Origin: Rhodoferax saidenbachensis
GTDB lineage: Bacteria > Pseudomonadota > Gammaproteobacteria > Burkholderiales > Burkholderiaceae_C
Length of the DNA: 64,000 nucleotides
Reading direction: 5' to 3'
Assembly (NCBI RefSeq): GCF_001955715.1
Contig: NZ_CP019239.1
Coordinates: 1,054,001 to 1,118,000, forward strand
The translations under genes were made by a program, and so were the position numbers. Under the pieces are notes generated by a model, which worked only from the letters and a program-made list of their open reading frames with translations, was not told where the DNA came from and made no database searches. Positions 54,637 through 64,000 of this stretch are shown here, in pieces (position 1 is the stretch's first letter; every line of letters starts with the position of its first letter).

Positions 54637-55812
54637 ATGACACCACGCTTTATCAGATCTTCAATTGCCATCGCCGCTAGCACCTACATGCTGCTGGCCC
54701 TCGGAATCTTCTCGGTGACCGGAGCAGTGCATGCAGCATCCGTTCCAGATGGATCACTTTTGGCAAAGCAGCAGAACTTGCCTCGCTGGTGGTATGTCTC
54801 TAAGCCGAGCCCCAAGGCCGTTGCGCTGTACGAGCGTGCGCCGTCTGAGGCTGAACAGTCAGTGGTTGACAAGGCCAACGCCATGCTTGCTTCTGGAGAA
54901 CTGCGCGCCTTCGCCATGTTGGAGGGCGACAAAGTGGTGCACAGCGGCTTTTCCGGCCCAGCCAATCCAGACTCTCTGTTCTACGGGTACAGCATGGGAA
55001 AAACCATCACCGGTATGGCAACTGGACAGGCCATCTGCGCTGGAAAAATGGAACTCACTAGCAAAGCCGGTGACGTTATTCCTGAACTGGCCGGAACCGA
55101 CCTCGGAGAGTCGACTGTTCATGACTTGCTGCGCATGGCCTCCGGAACTCGCATGAACAACAACCACCCTTCGCTAATCCTCCCGTCGCAAGAGAGTGAA
55201 CTGATACTCAAGAAATCCAGCTTCTTTGACCTGATGATGGACAGCGCGGTCACGAGTGCCCATAAATCAGTCTTCGGAAACAAGCGCAAGCCCGGAGACG
55301 CTTTTGAGTACAAGGGCACCGAACCGATGACTTTGGGCGTGATGATTGCGAAAGCTACAAGCATGCCGTTTAGTCAGTGGATGCAAGAACAAGTCTACGA
55401 CCCGATGGGTGCCGCCAAGACGGGAAACTTTCTCGAAGATCCGCAACGTATTGGCATGACCTCTGGCGGTTCGCGTCTGCGCTTCGAGGATTGGCTACGC
55501 TTCGCCGTGTGGGTGAAAAAATCCAGCAAAGCCCCAGGCTGCCTTGGTGACTTTGTTCGCGCCTCAATGACGAAGCAGATTAAAAATGACCCTCTAAAAC
55601 AGCGCCGCGCTGGATACTACTATGACAGCTACGGATACTTGATGTGGACAGAAAACACTATTGCTCCAAATACCGCTTGGGCGGTCGGATTGGGCGGCCA
55701 ACTCATTGGGTGGAATCTCAGTAGCGACCGCATCATCGTAGCGTTCTCGAACGACGATTCGTCGTCTGCCAAGGTGTATGCCATGTCCAAGGAATGGAAC
55801 GCCATCAAATGA
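54637..55812 (+). CDS. Exported serine hydrolase, beta-lactamase/class C-like, second of the pair
   Basis: 391 residues, paralogue of the previous gene with matching layout: LARWWYVSKPSP-type opening, SMGK nucleophile motif in LFYGYSMGKTITGMATGQAI, EYKGTEPMTLGVMIAKATSM, LRFEDWLRFAVWVKKSSKAP and YGYLMWTENTIAPNTAWAVG. N-terminal signal sequence ends AVHAA. It starts 27 bases after its neighbour and is followed by a strong terminator, so the two form one transcript produced by tandem duplication. Confidence 0.85.
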   Translation: MTPRFIRSSIAIAASTYMLLALGIFSVTGAVHAASVPDGSLLAKQQNLPRWWYVSKPSPKAVALYERAPSEAEQSVVDKANAMLASGELRAFAMLEGDKVVHSGFSGPANPDSLFYGYSMGKTITGMATGQAICAGKMELTSKAGDVIPELAGTDLGESTVHDLLRMASGTRMNNNHPSLILPSQESELILKKSSFFDLMMDSAVTSAHKSVFGNKRKPGDAFEYKGTEPMTLGVMIAKATSMPFSQWMQEQVYDPMGAAKTGNFLEDPQRIGMTSGGSRLRFEDWLRFAVWVKKSSKAPGCLGDFVRASMTKQIKNDPLKQRRAGYYYDSYGYLMWTENTIAPNTAWAVGLGGQLIGWNLSSDRIIVAFSNDDSSSAKVYAMSKEWNAIK

Positions 55813-55877
55813 CCAGCACACTCAGACTGAATCGCTAGCACCCCATCTTTCCACCCGGCCAAAACCGGTTCATCCAA

Positions 55878-55920
55878 GCACTTAGCCCGCGCCCACTCAG
55901 GCGCGGGCTAAGTGCTTTTT
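55878..55920 (+). terminator. Terminator after the hydrolase pair
   Basis: GCACTTAGCCCGCGCC and GGCGCGGGCTAAGTGC make a 16-base perfect stem around CACTCA-like loop, followed by five T. Confidence 0.92.
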
Positions 55921-55951
55921 GCATTTCTGATTCCACTTGAAAGGCTCAACC

Positions 55952-56302
55952 ATGGGTACTGATCATGTTCCCGTGCCGGATCGGCACGTCCAAACCGTCA
56001 AAACCAACGGGCCAGCCCTGTTCGATTTAGGCGAGGTCGTGGCAACACCAGCGGTGCTGGCCCATCTCGACAAGCACGGTGTTTATCCCTCGGTCCTGCT
56101 GAGTCAGCATTGCCACGGCGATTGGGGCGTAGTGGACGCCCATGATGCCAAGTGCAACAACGAGGCGATCCACAACGGCGGCAAGATTGTGAGCGCCTAC
56201 GACGTGGAGGGCATACGCATTTGGGTGATCACCGAGGCCGAGAGCGGTGCCCCCAACCGACAGCGCGCCAGCACGTGTTTATTGCTTCCCGATGAGTACT
56301 GA
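55952..56302 (+). CDS. Plasmid/ICE-type hypothetical protein
   Basis: 116 residues from MGTDHVPVPDRHVQTVKTNG. The pattern FDLGEVVATPAVLAHLDKHG, SQHCHGDWGVVDAHDAKCNN and IRIWVITEAESG ... LLLPDEY matches a small conserved family I associate with plasmids and integrative elements. Function unknown. A TTG five codons upstream is an alternative start. Confidence 0.75.
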   Translation: MGTDHVPVPDRHVQTVKTNGPALFDLGEVVATPAVLAHLDKHGVYPSVLLSQHCHGDWGVVDAHDAKCNNEAIHNGGKIVSAYDVEGIRIWVITEAESGAPNRQRASTCLLLPDEY

Positions 56303-56651
56303 CATGACCAGCCGAATGGTTGCCCTGAGGCCGATGCGAGACTTGATGACCCGCCTTCCCACACTTCCAGTCACCGGCGGGCAGAAAGTGGACTATGCCG
56401 CTGCAGATCCCGCGCTCCTAGTGGCCATTGCTGAGGATGCGGAAATCCTAGTGGGCACGATGCACAACGGTGTCAGTGCCATCGGGCAGTTGCTGGCGAA
56501 CTCCGCCGTCATGGTGGAAGACGGAACCATCAGCGCCGATTGCCTGGAAGCGCTTGGCTTCCTCATGTCCGAGCTGGGTGATATGGCCGCAAGCTGTATG
56601 GCCCTGGCCGCGCATTGCCGCCGGGAAACCGCCGACTACAACCCATCGTAA
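56292..56651 (+). CDS. Hypothetical island protein
   Basis: 119 residues, mostly helical (LLVAIAEDAEILVGTMHNGV, LEALGFLMSELGDMAASCMA). No family recognised. Start taken at the ATG giving MSTDMTSRMVAL, which overlaps the preceding stop; the ATG at 56304, two bases behind that stop, is equally possible. Paired with the plasmid-type gene before it. Confidence 0.6.
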   Translation: MSTDMTSRMVALRPMRDLMTRLPTLPVTGGQKVDYAAADPALLVAIAEDAEILVGTMHNGVSAIGQLLANSAVMVEDGTISADCLEALGFLMSELGDMAASCMALAAHCRRETADYNPS

Positions 56652-56786
56652 GCAACGGCGCAGGCGGCCAGCAAAACGCGGCCAGGCGCTGCAACAGTTC
56701 TTCGGCCGTACGCATACCGGCCACCACTTCCCCCTGAACCCTCAAAACGCGGCCACGTGCGCCGCGCAGTGACCCATGGAAGACGC

Positions 56787-57737
56787 ATGAATACGCAACA
56801 CCCCACAACCACCAAAACCCCAAACCCGAAGCCAAAATCTTCGCAGCTTGTCCTTAGCTACACCGATGCCGCCCAGTCGGCCTCGACCAAGCGCAGCTAT
56901 GCGCAGGATGTGCGGCACTTCAAGGCCCACGGGGGGAGGATTCCGGCCAGACCCGAGATGGTGGCCGAGTACCTGGCCAAGTTTGCCGGGGTGCTGGCAG
57001 TGGCCACATTGGCCCATCGTCTGATTGCGATCCACAGGGCGCATACAGACCGAGGGCTGGAAAGTCCCACCAGAGACCGGCTGGTCAAACGCACGATGCA
57101 GGGCATACGCCGAACCCTCGGGGTGACGCAAAGGCAGGCGAGGGCGCTCGTTAAAGACGATCTTGTTGAATTGCTCGTACAAGTTGCTAAGCAGAAGCCC
57201 TTGAAAGCTGCGAGAGACAAGGCGATTCTCTTGCTCGGTTTCGCCGGTGCATTTCGGCGATCTGAACTCGTTGCTTTGCGGATGGAGGACATCACGCCGC
57301 ACGCCCACGGCATCGAGTTGCTGATTCGTCGGTCTAAGACTGATCAGGAGGGTGAGGGCAGGACGGTGTTTGTGCCGCTGGCCAAATCGGAAGAGCGCTG
57401 TCCGGTCAAGGCCTTGGACCGCTGGCTAGAACTGGCGGGTATCGGCGAGGGCCCCTTGTTTCGACCCGTGAATCGGCATGACCGGGTAGTGAGAGAGCTG
57501 GCCCTGACGCCGCAGTCCGTAGCGCTGATTGTGAAGTCGGCGGTTGGAAAGGCCAAAGGTGCCGATGCTGCCAAGCTGGTATCAGGTCATTCGCTGCGGG
57601 CTGGGTTTGTGACGGAGGCTGCAACAGTGGGCATGCCGACAAGCGCCATCATGGGGCAGACCGGGCACAAGTCTCTTGAGATGGTGTATCGCTACATCCG
57701 GCCTGTTGAAAAGCGCCGCATACAGAGTTTGCTATGA
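56787..57737 (+). CDS. Tyrosine recombinase / integrase
   Basis: Site-specific recombinase, 316 residues from the ATG at 56787. N-terminal SAM-like core-binding region (YTDAAQSASTKRSYAQDVRH). Catalytic residues visible: Arg in GAFRRSELVALRMEDI, Lys in IRRSKTDQEGEG, HSLR in SGHSLRAGFVTEA, His in GQTGHKSLE and the nucleophile Tyr in MVYRYIRPVE. All needed for activity. It marks the region as mobile. The following HAD gene starts inside its stop codon (ATGA). Confidence 0.93.
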   Translation: MNTQHPTTTKTPNPKPKSSQLVLSYTDAAQSASTKRSYAQDVRHFKAHGGRIPARPEMVAEYLAKFAGVLAVATLAHRLIAIHRAHTDRGLESPTRDRLVKRTMQGIRRTLGVTQRQARALVKDDLVELLVQVAKQKPLKAARDKAILLLGFAGAFRRSELVALRMEDITPHAHGIELLIRRSKTDQEGEGRTVFVPLAKSEERCPVKALDRWLELAGIGEGPLFRPVNRHDRVVRELALTPQSVALIVKSAVGKAKGADAAKLVSGHSLRAGFVTEAATVGMPTSAIMGQTGHKSLEMVYRYIRPVEKRRIQSLL

Positions 57738-58210
57738 CGCATACGAATCTTCCCAACCCAGCCGGTTCGCTGCGCAAGATTCTGTTTCTGGATTTTGATG
57801 GGGTGCTCCACCCCGCTTGGGGCAACAGCCTGCCTGAATTCGTACACGCGCATGCACTGGCGCAGGCAATAGCGGGACGGCCCTGCGAGATTGTGATTTC
57901 GTCTACGTGGCGTGAGCATTACCCATTGGCTCAGCTCAAACAGTTCCTCGTGCCTGAGTTGGCTGGGCGTGTCATTGGGGTGACGGGACAGGACCCTCCA
58001 GGCCGCTATCCCCGCCACAAGGCGATCCTGCAGTATCTTGCGACAGTGGGCGAGGAGGTTGATTGGCGCGCATTGGATGACTCGGGGGCCGAATTCCATG
58101 AATGTCCAAATCTGATCCTGTGTGACGGCGCCGTCGGACTGCAAAGGGCTCAAGTTGAGCAGGTGTCTGAGTGGCTCGACGATGGGAGTTTCACGTGTGG
58201 CAGCGCATGA
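57734..58210 (+). CDS. HAD-fold protein (Swiss Army Knife RNA-repair-type HAD domain)
   Basis: 158 residues. HAD motif I ILFLDFDGVLHPAWGNSL, motif II VISSTWREHYPLAQLKQFLV, a Lys in RYPRHKAILQYLA as motif III, and WRALDDSG as motif IV. The order and small size match the HAD domain found in Swiss Army Knife RNA-repair proteins and in mobile elements; that family name is from recall. It is translationally coupled to the integrase by a 4-base overlap, unusual for a metabolic phosphatase. Confidence 0.8.
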   Translation: MTHTNLPNPAGSLRKILFLDFDGVLHPAWGNSLPEFVHAHALAQAIAGRPCEIVISSTWREHYPLAQLKQFLVPELAGRVIGVTGQDPPGRYPRHKAILQYLATVGEEVDWRALDDSGAEFHECPNLILCDGAVGLQRAQVEQVSEWLDDGSFTCGSA

Positions 58211-58301
58211 CAACCTGTTGGCATTTGCGAGAAGGTCTGAAGCCCCCTTGAATTCTTGTTCCAGTTAGAAGTGGTGTTTTGGGAATTGTTTCACACGATA
58301 C

Positions 58302-61300
58302 TCAACCGGTGGAATGCGGCCCAGAGATTCGTGTGGTCGGTGGTGGTTGCATCTGTTGCCCCTGCACCAGCAAATCAAACACAACCCGAGCAAAGTTCGC
58401 GGCCTTCTTCGGGTCGGCCAGTAACTGCATCATCTGGTTCTGATGGGCTTCACTGCTGTCCATGATGGCATCGTCTATTGCCTTGGAGAAATCGCCCAGC
58501 ATGGCCTGTTCGGGCGAGTTGTTCTCGATCTGCTTCATCACCTTTAGGTTTTCGCCCACTTTGTCGCGGATCGTATAGGCGTAGTTCACCATGTCCTTGT
58601 CGGTCAGCTGGTCGGTCACAAACACCTCATTGAGACGATTGATGATCTGCGACAGAAGCTCTTCCGTCTTGTCTTTTGGTTTGGCCGTACCCAGGCCTTC
58701 GCCTGGCACCAGCTTGTACTCCGCACTATTTTCTTTGAGCACCAGATCCTGCTGGCGTATCTTGGCCACGCGGTAGTGGCTCAGCACCACGTTACCGAGG
58801 TCGATGTCGTCTTCATCGAGCAAAGTTTCGCGCAGCATGGGCCGCAGGTTGCGTGCGTAGAGGCTGAGCTTTTCCAAGTCGGTGTCGTCGTAATCCACGA
58901 TCTGAGACATGAACTCGTAAAAGCGCACAAACGTGCCCAGGTCTTTCTTGAAGATTTCCAGCGCGTCTTTTTCTTTCTGGCATTCCTTCAGGCTTTTCTC
59001 GGCGTTCGCAATCAGCACCGCATCGCCCGTCTTCTGGGTGCGCTCAAACATCTCCTTGGCGATCTTGAAAGCCTCCACCGCCGATTTGTAGCGCAGCTGC
59101 CAGCGTTGCACCGCAGGCTTGCAGATATTGGCAATCGCCGCATTGCTCTTGTTCTTCACATAAAACGCCGCGCAGAACTGCTCCACCTCCTGCCAAGTAA
59201 AAATGCCACCCGCACGTAGCTTGTCCTGCAGCACAAAGATCAGGTTCGGGTCCGAGACATCCAGTAGTTCAGCGGTCTGGAAATACGGCTGAAACGCTTC
59301 CAGAATCTCATCCGGGTCATTGAAGAAGTCCAGCACATAGGTGCCCGTCTCGGCCTTATTCGGGTAAGTGCGGTTCAAGCGCGACAGCGTTTGCACGCAC
59401 TCCACCCCGGCCAGTTTCTTGTCCACATACATAGCGCACAGCTTGGGCTGGTCAAAGCCGGTCTGGAACTTGTTGGCGACGATCATCACCTGATAGTCGT
59501 CCGAATCAAAAGCCTTGCGCATGTCGCGGCCCTTGAGGTTCGGGTTCATATTGGTTTCGGTGAACTTCTCGCCCATCAGGTCGGCGACATTCGGGTCTTT
59601 TTCGGTGAACTCCACCTCGCCAGAAAACGCCACCATGGCATGAATTTTCTGGTAACCATTCTCCGAGATGTACTTGTCAAAACACAACTTGTAGCGCACC
59701 GCTTCCTTGCGCGAGCTGGTCACCACCATGGCCTTGGCTTGCCCGCCCAGCAAACCCATCACGTTGTCCTTGAAGTGCTCCACAATCACCATCACCTTCT
59801 GGGCGATGTTGTGGTCGTGCAGACGCACCCATTGGTTGAGCTTCACCTTCGCCCGCTTGCTTTCTACTTCCGCGTCGGCATCCTGCACCTTCAGGGCCAG
59901 CTTGTACGCCACCTTGTAGTTGGTGTAGTTCTTCAGCACATCGAGGATGAAGCCCTCCTCTATAGCCTGCCGCATGCTGTACACATGAAAGGCCGCTGGC
60001 TTGTTGGTGACGGAAGCCACCTCATCCGGCCGCGGCACGCGGCCAAACAGCTCCAGCGTCTTGGGCTTGGGCGTGGCGGTAAAAGCAAAGTAGCTCAGGT
60101 TGCCCGATGCACGGCGCGAGGCCACCGTGGCGGCGATGATGTCGTCGCTATCCAGCTCCTCAGTCTCTTCCCCCGCTTCCTTCATCAGCACCTCTTTGAG
60201 CTGCCGCGCCGTCGAGCCGCTTTGCGACGAGTGCGCCTCGTCGGCAATGATGGCGTAGCAGCGCTCCTTCAGGCTCACGCTGTTTTCAATCGCCCGTAAA
60301 ACAAAGGGAAAGGTCTGGATAGTGACAATGATGATGGGCTGGGCCGACTCCAGGGCGGCAGCCAGCTTCTCGGACTTGGACCCGTCGCCTTCGTTGTTGT
60401 TGATGCGCCCTACTACGCCATCGGTATGCTCAAACTGGTAGATCGTGTCTTGCAACTGCGCATCCAGCACCGTGCGGTCGGTCACCACAATGACCGAGTC
60501 AAACTGCTTCTTGCCATCGGGTTTGTACAGCGACGAGAGCTGGTGCGCCACCCAGGCAATCGAGTTCGACTTGCCCGACCCCGCGCTGTGCTGAATCAGG
60601 TACTTCTGCCCCGGCCCTTCGCTGCGCGCCGCCGCCAGCAGCTTGCCCACCGCATCCCACTGGTGGTAGCGCGGGAAGATCATGCTTTCCTTCTTGTATT
60701 TGCGGCCTTCCCAGTCTTCCTTGTCCTCAATCTGCAAGTGCACAAAGCGCGCCAGGATGTTGAGCAGGTTGTCCGGCAGCAGCACCTCGTTCCACAGGTA
60801 ATCGGTGGCGTAGCGGTGGATGTCGTCCGGCACATCGTTGCCCGCGCCACCATCGTGCGTGCCTTTGTTAAAGGGCAGAAAGTAGGTGCCCTCCCCCTCC
60901 AGCCGCGTGGCCATGTGCACCTCGTACTGGCTGACTGCAAAGTGCACCAGCGCACCGCGCTTAAAGGTCAGCAGCGGCTCCGCTTTCTTGGCAACCGGGT
61001 CGATAGGCAGGCGCGTGGTCTTGTACTGCCAAATGGCGCGTTCCACCGCCTGCTTGAATTCGCTCTTCAGTTCCAGCGTAGCCACCGGCAGGCCATTTAC
61101 GAACAGCACCAGATCAATGCGCCAGGCCTTGGCCTTGGTTCCACTTTCGGCCAGATGAGCTTCGGACGCCCACGGGCTATACACCAGCTCCGGCACCACA
61201 CGCAGGCGGTTCTTGGCGTAGCGGGCCAGTGTGTCCGGGTTAAGGTCGTGCTCAGGTTTGAACTGGCACAGCGACAAGCGCGCATTGCGGTCGCGCAGCT

Positions 61301-61601
61301 CGTGGCGCAGCACCCCCAGCGTGCCAAAGGTGCGGCTGTCCTTGTGCGTGGCATTTGGGTCGGCCTTGCCCAGTTGCACGGCAATCAGTTGCAAAAACTT
61401 CTGCTCCGCATCCTTGGGGTGGTTGGCGCAAAACTTTTGCCACTGCGCATCTTGCGTCTCTTGCACAAAGCCCAACGCATCCTCGGGGTACAGAGCCAGT
61501 TCACGGTTGTACTTGTCCGGCGAACCGAGCAGCCAGCCATTCGCCAGTAGTTGGCGAATGATGTCGTCTTGAAAGATGCGTTCGGTGGCTTGGTCGCTCA
61601 T
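58302..61601 (-). CDS. hsdR: Type I restriction endonuclease subunit R (second system)
   Basis: 1099 residues. Nuclease domain with IDLVLFVNGLPVATLELKSE (Asp, Glu-x-Lys core). Walker A AGSGKS with Lys344 and DEAH at about 454-457 (IIADEAHSSQSG). Second motor domain: FQTGFDQPKLCAMYVDKKLA and QTLSRLNRTYPNKA. It differs clearly from the HsdR at 35435 in its N-terminus (FQDDIIRQLLANGWLLGSPD) and motifs, so it belongs to another type I branch. Downstream of hsdS on the minus strand. Confidence 0.96.
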   Translation of the reverse strand: MSDQATERIFQDDIIRQLLANGWLLGSPDKYNRELALYPEDALGFVQETQDAQWQKFCANHPKDAEQKFLQLIAVQLGKADPNATHKDSRTFGTLGVLRHELRDRNARLSLCQFKPEHDLNPDTLARYAKNRLRVVPELVYSPWASEAHLAESGTKAKAWRIDLVLFVNGLPVATLELKSEFKQAVERAIWQYKTTRLPIDPVAKKAEPLLTFKRGALVHFAVSQYEVHMATRLEGEGTYFLPFNKGTHDGGAGNDVPDDIHRYATDYLWNEVLLPDNLLNILARFVHLQIEDKEDWEGRKYKKESMIFPRYHQWDAVGKLLAAARSEGPGQKYLIQHSAGSGKSNSIAWVAHQLSSLYKPDGKKQFDSVIVVTDRTVLDAQLQDTIYQFEHTDGVVGRINNNEGDGSKSEKLAAALESAQPIIIVTIQTFPFVLRAIENSVSLKERCYAIIADEAHSSQSGSTARQLKEVLMKEAGEETEELDSDDIIAATVASRRASGNLSYFAFTATPKPKTLELFGRVPRPDEVASVTNKPAAFHVYSMRQAIEEGFILDVLKNYTNYKVAYKLALKVQDADAEVESKRAKVKLNQWVRLHDHNIAQKVMVIVEHFKDNVMGLLGGQAKAMVVTSSRKEAVRYKLCFDKYISENGYQKIHAMVAFSGEVEFTEKDPNVADLMGEKFTETNMNPNLKGRDMRKAFDSDDYQVMIVANKFQTGFDQPKLCAMYVDKKLAGVECVQTLSRLNRTYPNKAETGTYVLDFFNDPDEILEAFQPYFQTAELLDVSDPNLIFVLQDKLRAGGIFTWQEVEQFCAAFYVKNKSNAAIANICKPAVQRWQLRYKSAVEAFKIAKEMFERTQKTGDAVLIANAEKSLKECQKEKDALEIFKKDLGTFVRFYEFMSQIVDYDDTDLEKLSLYARNLRPMLRETLLDEDDIDLGNVVLSHYRVAKIRQQDLVLKENSAEYKLVPGEGLGTAKPKDKTEELLSQIINRLNEVFVTDQLTDKDMVNYAYTIRDKVGENLKVMKQIENNSPEQAMLGDFSKAIDDAIMDSSEAHQNQMMQLLADPKKAANFARVVFDLLVQGQQMQPPPTTRISGPHSTG

Positions 61602-61631
61602 GGCTGGGGGCTCTATGTGGGTTAAGAGGTG

Positions 61632-62993
61632 TCAGGCGGCGGCTTGCCAGTCGCGCACGTCGATCTTGCCGGTGACGGCGGCGGAGATCAAGGCGGTGCG
61701 GCGTTCTTGCAAAAGAGAGACCTTACTAATTGCCAAATTTATAACAACGTCCATTTTGGAAAGACGTTGCTTTATAGATGTTTCTATCTCAAGCTGCTCA
61801 GATTTGGGAGGGATCAACAAACTCATCTCTCGCACGGTCTCGATGGACACCTCACTAAATGTGCTGCCCTGTTTGCTCAACTCCCAATAGCGACTAACAG
61901 CGTCAGTCCCAAAGAAGAGGACCAAATAACTGGATACCAAACTCATGCCGGGAATTATTCGCGCAACGCCTCTGGAGAGATTTACACCCTTAAGGCTTTC
62001 TGGAACAACGTAGGCGGCTCCAATTGATGCACGTATTCCTAAAATTACCTCGCCACCTTCAAGCGTCGATCTTGGGTAAGCAGCAGCAATATCTTTTGTA
62101 GTTTTCTGAAGATCATCAATCCCGAAGGTGCCACGACTCATATTTGTTGTTTGCACAAATGGGACCCCATCATCTAGCGGCTCTCCAGGCTGAACAATCC
62201 CGTAGGAGATCGAGGAGCCGGATTTAATTGCATGCTTAAGCCTACAAACAGTCCAATGCGCAGGCACTTCGCCTAGCCACTCCACGCCGGAGTCTTTCAT
62301 CGGGGCGTTGGGGTTGAGGCCTTTGGTGACGGCGTGGCTAATGACGGCTTGGCGCTTTTCCTTGAGCAACTCAATCAGCCGCTGCTGCTTCTCGATCAAG
62401 GCATCAATCTTCGCCGTTTCGTAGTCGAGGAAGGCGACGATTTTTTGTTGCTCATGCAAAGAAGGAAAACCAAACTTCTCGGACAGATATGAAGCGGAGT
62501 CTAGATTCTGGATACCTGTGTTTTGCTTAATAGAGCAGTAGTTAATGTTGCCACTGTAAAAACGGCTAAATACATAGTTCAGGTAGCTACCGGAAAAACT
62601 AGGATTGGGCGTCATTTTTGCAACGAAGTTTGATGTAACCGCTGCAAAATCTTTGTTGAAAAGAACCACCTGACCAACGAGCGTTTTTTCGCCACCACCT
62701 GACTTCTCAAGCAGTAAATCCCCATGTCTCAAAAGCCTCGATCGCTTTTCCTTTGGGTCGATTTTTCGGTGTGTAAAGCCCTCATCAACGATTGAAAGCC
62801 TCAGCCGATCAAAGTCGGCGACACGAATGACTATGGTGTCATTGCCATCATTCTCGGGTTCACTACCCCATATTCCGTTCACACAATCGAGTACGCTGCG
62901 CTTAAGTTGCATAACCTCCCAAGCGCCAGGGATTGCTCCAAGATTATTAACCCTTGAGTTTTTGTACTCTGGATAGGCCTTATACCGACTCAC
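61632..62993 (-). CDS. hsdS: Type I restriction specificity subunit (second system)
   Basis: 453 residues with two recognition domains that start with the same pattern: [20 protein letters not shown] and [16 protein letters not shown]. Each ends in the conserved helical segment: [20 protein letters not shown] and [20 protein letters not shown]. The first recognition domain is lower in GC than its neighbours, typical of swapped specificity domains. Start overlaps the hsdM stop by 4 bases; 30 bases separate it from hsdR. Confidence 0.94.
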   Translation of the reverse strand: MSRYKAYPEYKNSRVNNLGAIPGAWEVMQLKRSVLDCVNGIWGSEPENDGNDTIVIRVADFDRLRLSIVDEGFTHRKIDPKEKRSRLLRHGDLLLEKSGGGEKTLVGQVVLFNKDFAAVTSNFVAKMTPNPSFSGSYLNYVFSRFYSGNINYCSIKQNTGIQNLDSASYLSEKFGFPSLHEQQKIVAFLDYETAKIDALIEKQQRLIELLKEKRQAVISHAVTKGLNPNAPMKDSGVEWLGEVPAHWTVCRLKHAIKSGSSISYGIVQPGEPLDDGVPFVQTTNMSRGTFGIDDLQKTTKDIAAAYPRSTLEGGEVILGIRASIGAAYVVPESLKGVNLSRGVARIIPGMSLVSSYLVLFFGTDAVSRYWELSKQGSTFSEVSIETVREMSLLIPPKSEQLEIETSIKQRLSKMDVVINLAISKVSLLQERRTALISAAVTGKIDVRDWQAAA

Positions 62994-64000
62994 GAATGCA
63001 CCTCGCGGAGCAGTGCCATGATCTCGGCACTCACGGCATCCAGATCGGTGTCAATATCTTCCAGCGGCCGTGGCGGTTGGTACTGGTAGAAGTGGCGGTT
63101 GAAGGGAATTTCATACCCCACGATGCCGATCTCGCCATCCTTGGCGTCGCGCTTGCTGGCGTCGATCCACGCATCGGGCACATGGGGCTGCACTTCGGCG
63201 ATGAAGTAGGCCTCTACGCTGGCAGTCACGCTGCGGCTGGGGTCTAGGGCCACGTTTTCAAAATCGCGCAGCTCGCCATCGGCTTGGTATTCGATGATGT
63301 CCTTGTTCACCGCAAACAGGCCATACAGTGGCTTGGCCTTGCCTTTGTGAACCTTCTTGATCACCTTTTCGGCGGCGGGGTTCTTCCAGCTCACGGCATC
63401 GCCAATCTGCTTTTTCTCTCTGGCGTCCAGCGTAGTACCCGCCCGCTTGCTCGCGGCCTTGATGGCTTCGTCGTAGCCATTGAAGTCGTCGCACTGCGCA
63501 GTGCCGATCTCGCCTTGCAGGGCGCGGGCTTTGCGCAGCACAGCCTTTTGCGCCAGCCAGGTGTTGGCATCGAGCAGGTCTTTGATCTGCTTTTCCTTGA
63601 GGTCGGCAAAGTGGCTTTTGAGATAGGCGCGGATTTCGACGTGGTGCTCGCCTAGCTGGCCGTAGTGCGGGCAGTCTGCGTCGTCGCTCCACTGCGCTTG
63701 CCCATATTCGCTGTAAATCCACTGCATGGCGCTGCCGAGTGCGCCAGACTCAAAGCGCAGACTGGCTATGCGTTCATTGCTGAACTGCCACGACAAGCGC
63801 AACGGCCGCTCGATGGTGATCCGGCGGTAGCCAAATTCGTACGTGGCAAAAATTTTGCTGGAGAAGGTTTTGGCAGCTTCGGGCTTGGGGTTGGCGGCTT
63901 GGCGGCCACGGTTGCTTTTTGGCTCGGCGGGCTTGTCCAGCGCCTGCGCATCGACCACCTCAAAGCTGCCAAAGCAGCGGGTGATGGTGGCGATATCGGC
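62990..64000 (-). CDS. hsdM: Type I restriction methyltransferase subunit, C-terminal part (runs off the window)
   Basis: The frame is open to the right edge, so this is the C-terminal 336 residues only; the SAM-binding and NPPF motifs lie outside. Visible features: [20 protein letters not shown] linker, [20 protein letters not shown], a helical middle, [20 protein letters not shown] and the C-terminal coiled coil [20 protein letters not shown]. That ending is typical for HsdM of this branch, and the gene order hsdM-hsdS-hsdR supports the assignment. Confidence 0.9.
   Translation of the reverse strand, partial: ADIATITRCFGSFEVVDAQALDKPAEPKSNRGRQAANPKPEAAKTFSSKIFATYEFGYRRITIERPLRLSWQFSNERIASLRFESGALGSAMQWIYSEYGQAQWSDDADCPHYGQLGEHHVEIRAYLKSHFADLKEKQIKDLLDANTWLAQKAVLRKARALQGEIGTAQCDDFNGYDEAIKAASKRAGTTLDAREKKQIGDAVSWKNPAAEKVIKKVHKGKAKPLYGLFAVNKDIIEYQADGELRDFENVALDPSRSVTASVEAYFIAEVQPHVPDAWIDASKRDAKDGEIGIVGYEIPFNRHFYQYQPPRPLEDIDTDLDAVSAEIMALLREVHS

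Overview
The window reads as one contiguous piece of a high-GC betaproteobacterial chromosome, most likely from the Comamonadaceae (Rhodoferax/Polaromonas/Acidovorax relatives). The reasons are the gene styles (apaH, RhlE, PepN, MetZ, the folC-SPOR-cvpA-purF order), the encoded CCA ends on the tRNAs, and several families of short GC-rich dispersed repeats that I associate with this family. The family assignment is from recollection, not from a search.

Layout. 1-29.4 kb is ordinary core genome: an RhlE-type helicase (5' end outside the window), apaH, a CNNM/CorC-type membrane protein, a DUF218 protein, a YqjI/YqjH-like metal regulator plus ferric-chelate reductase pair, a PAS-GGDEF cyclase, a tRNA-Thr/fbp/pepN/HAD/prfB block on the minus strand (prfB has its programmed +1 frameshift), a Fur-box-bearing ferric iron ABC transporter (fbpABC), a CoA ligase, plsY, yajQ and murB. 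29.5-39.5 kb is a defence-type insert: a Fic protein with two palindromic operator-like sites, then a close-packed type I restriction-modification operon (half-size HsdS, HsdM, RhuM, full HsdS, HsdR, YgjP-like metallopeptidase) closed by a terminator. 39.5-50.4 kb is core again: argG, ppnP, an ArsC-like reductase, a PAS sensor without output domain, folC-SPOR-cvpA-purF-metZ-gltX and tRNA-Ala/Glu/Asp. From 50.4 kb to the end lies a probable genomic island that starts just behind tRNA-Asp: a PD-(D/E)XK-like protein, uncharacterised genes, an XRE regulator facing a lipoprotein gene, two tandem SxxK serine-hydrolase paralogues, plasmid/ICE-type small genes, a tyrosine recombinase coupled to a HAD-fold gene, and a second, unrelated type I restriction-modification system running off the right edge.

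The most distinctive signal is not a single operon but a set of dispersed repeats that invade coding sequence without breaking the frame. A roughly 55-bp element (core ATAGCTGCTTGCGCA ... GGGGGCTA.AGGCC) occurs six times, in pepN, folC, twice in one CoA-ligase gene, once between genes, and once as the whole 5' leader of argG, where it appears to supply the Shine-Dalgarno sequence. A second element encodes the N-terminus of a HAD phosphatase. The same CoA-ligase gene also carries a third insertion with a fold-back copy of its own coding sequence. The other strong candidates for follow-up are the Fic/RhuM/half-HsdS/type I cluster and its palindromic control sites.
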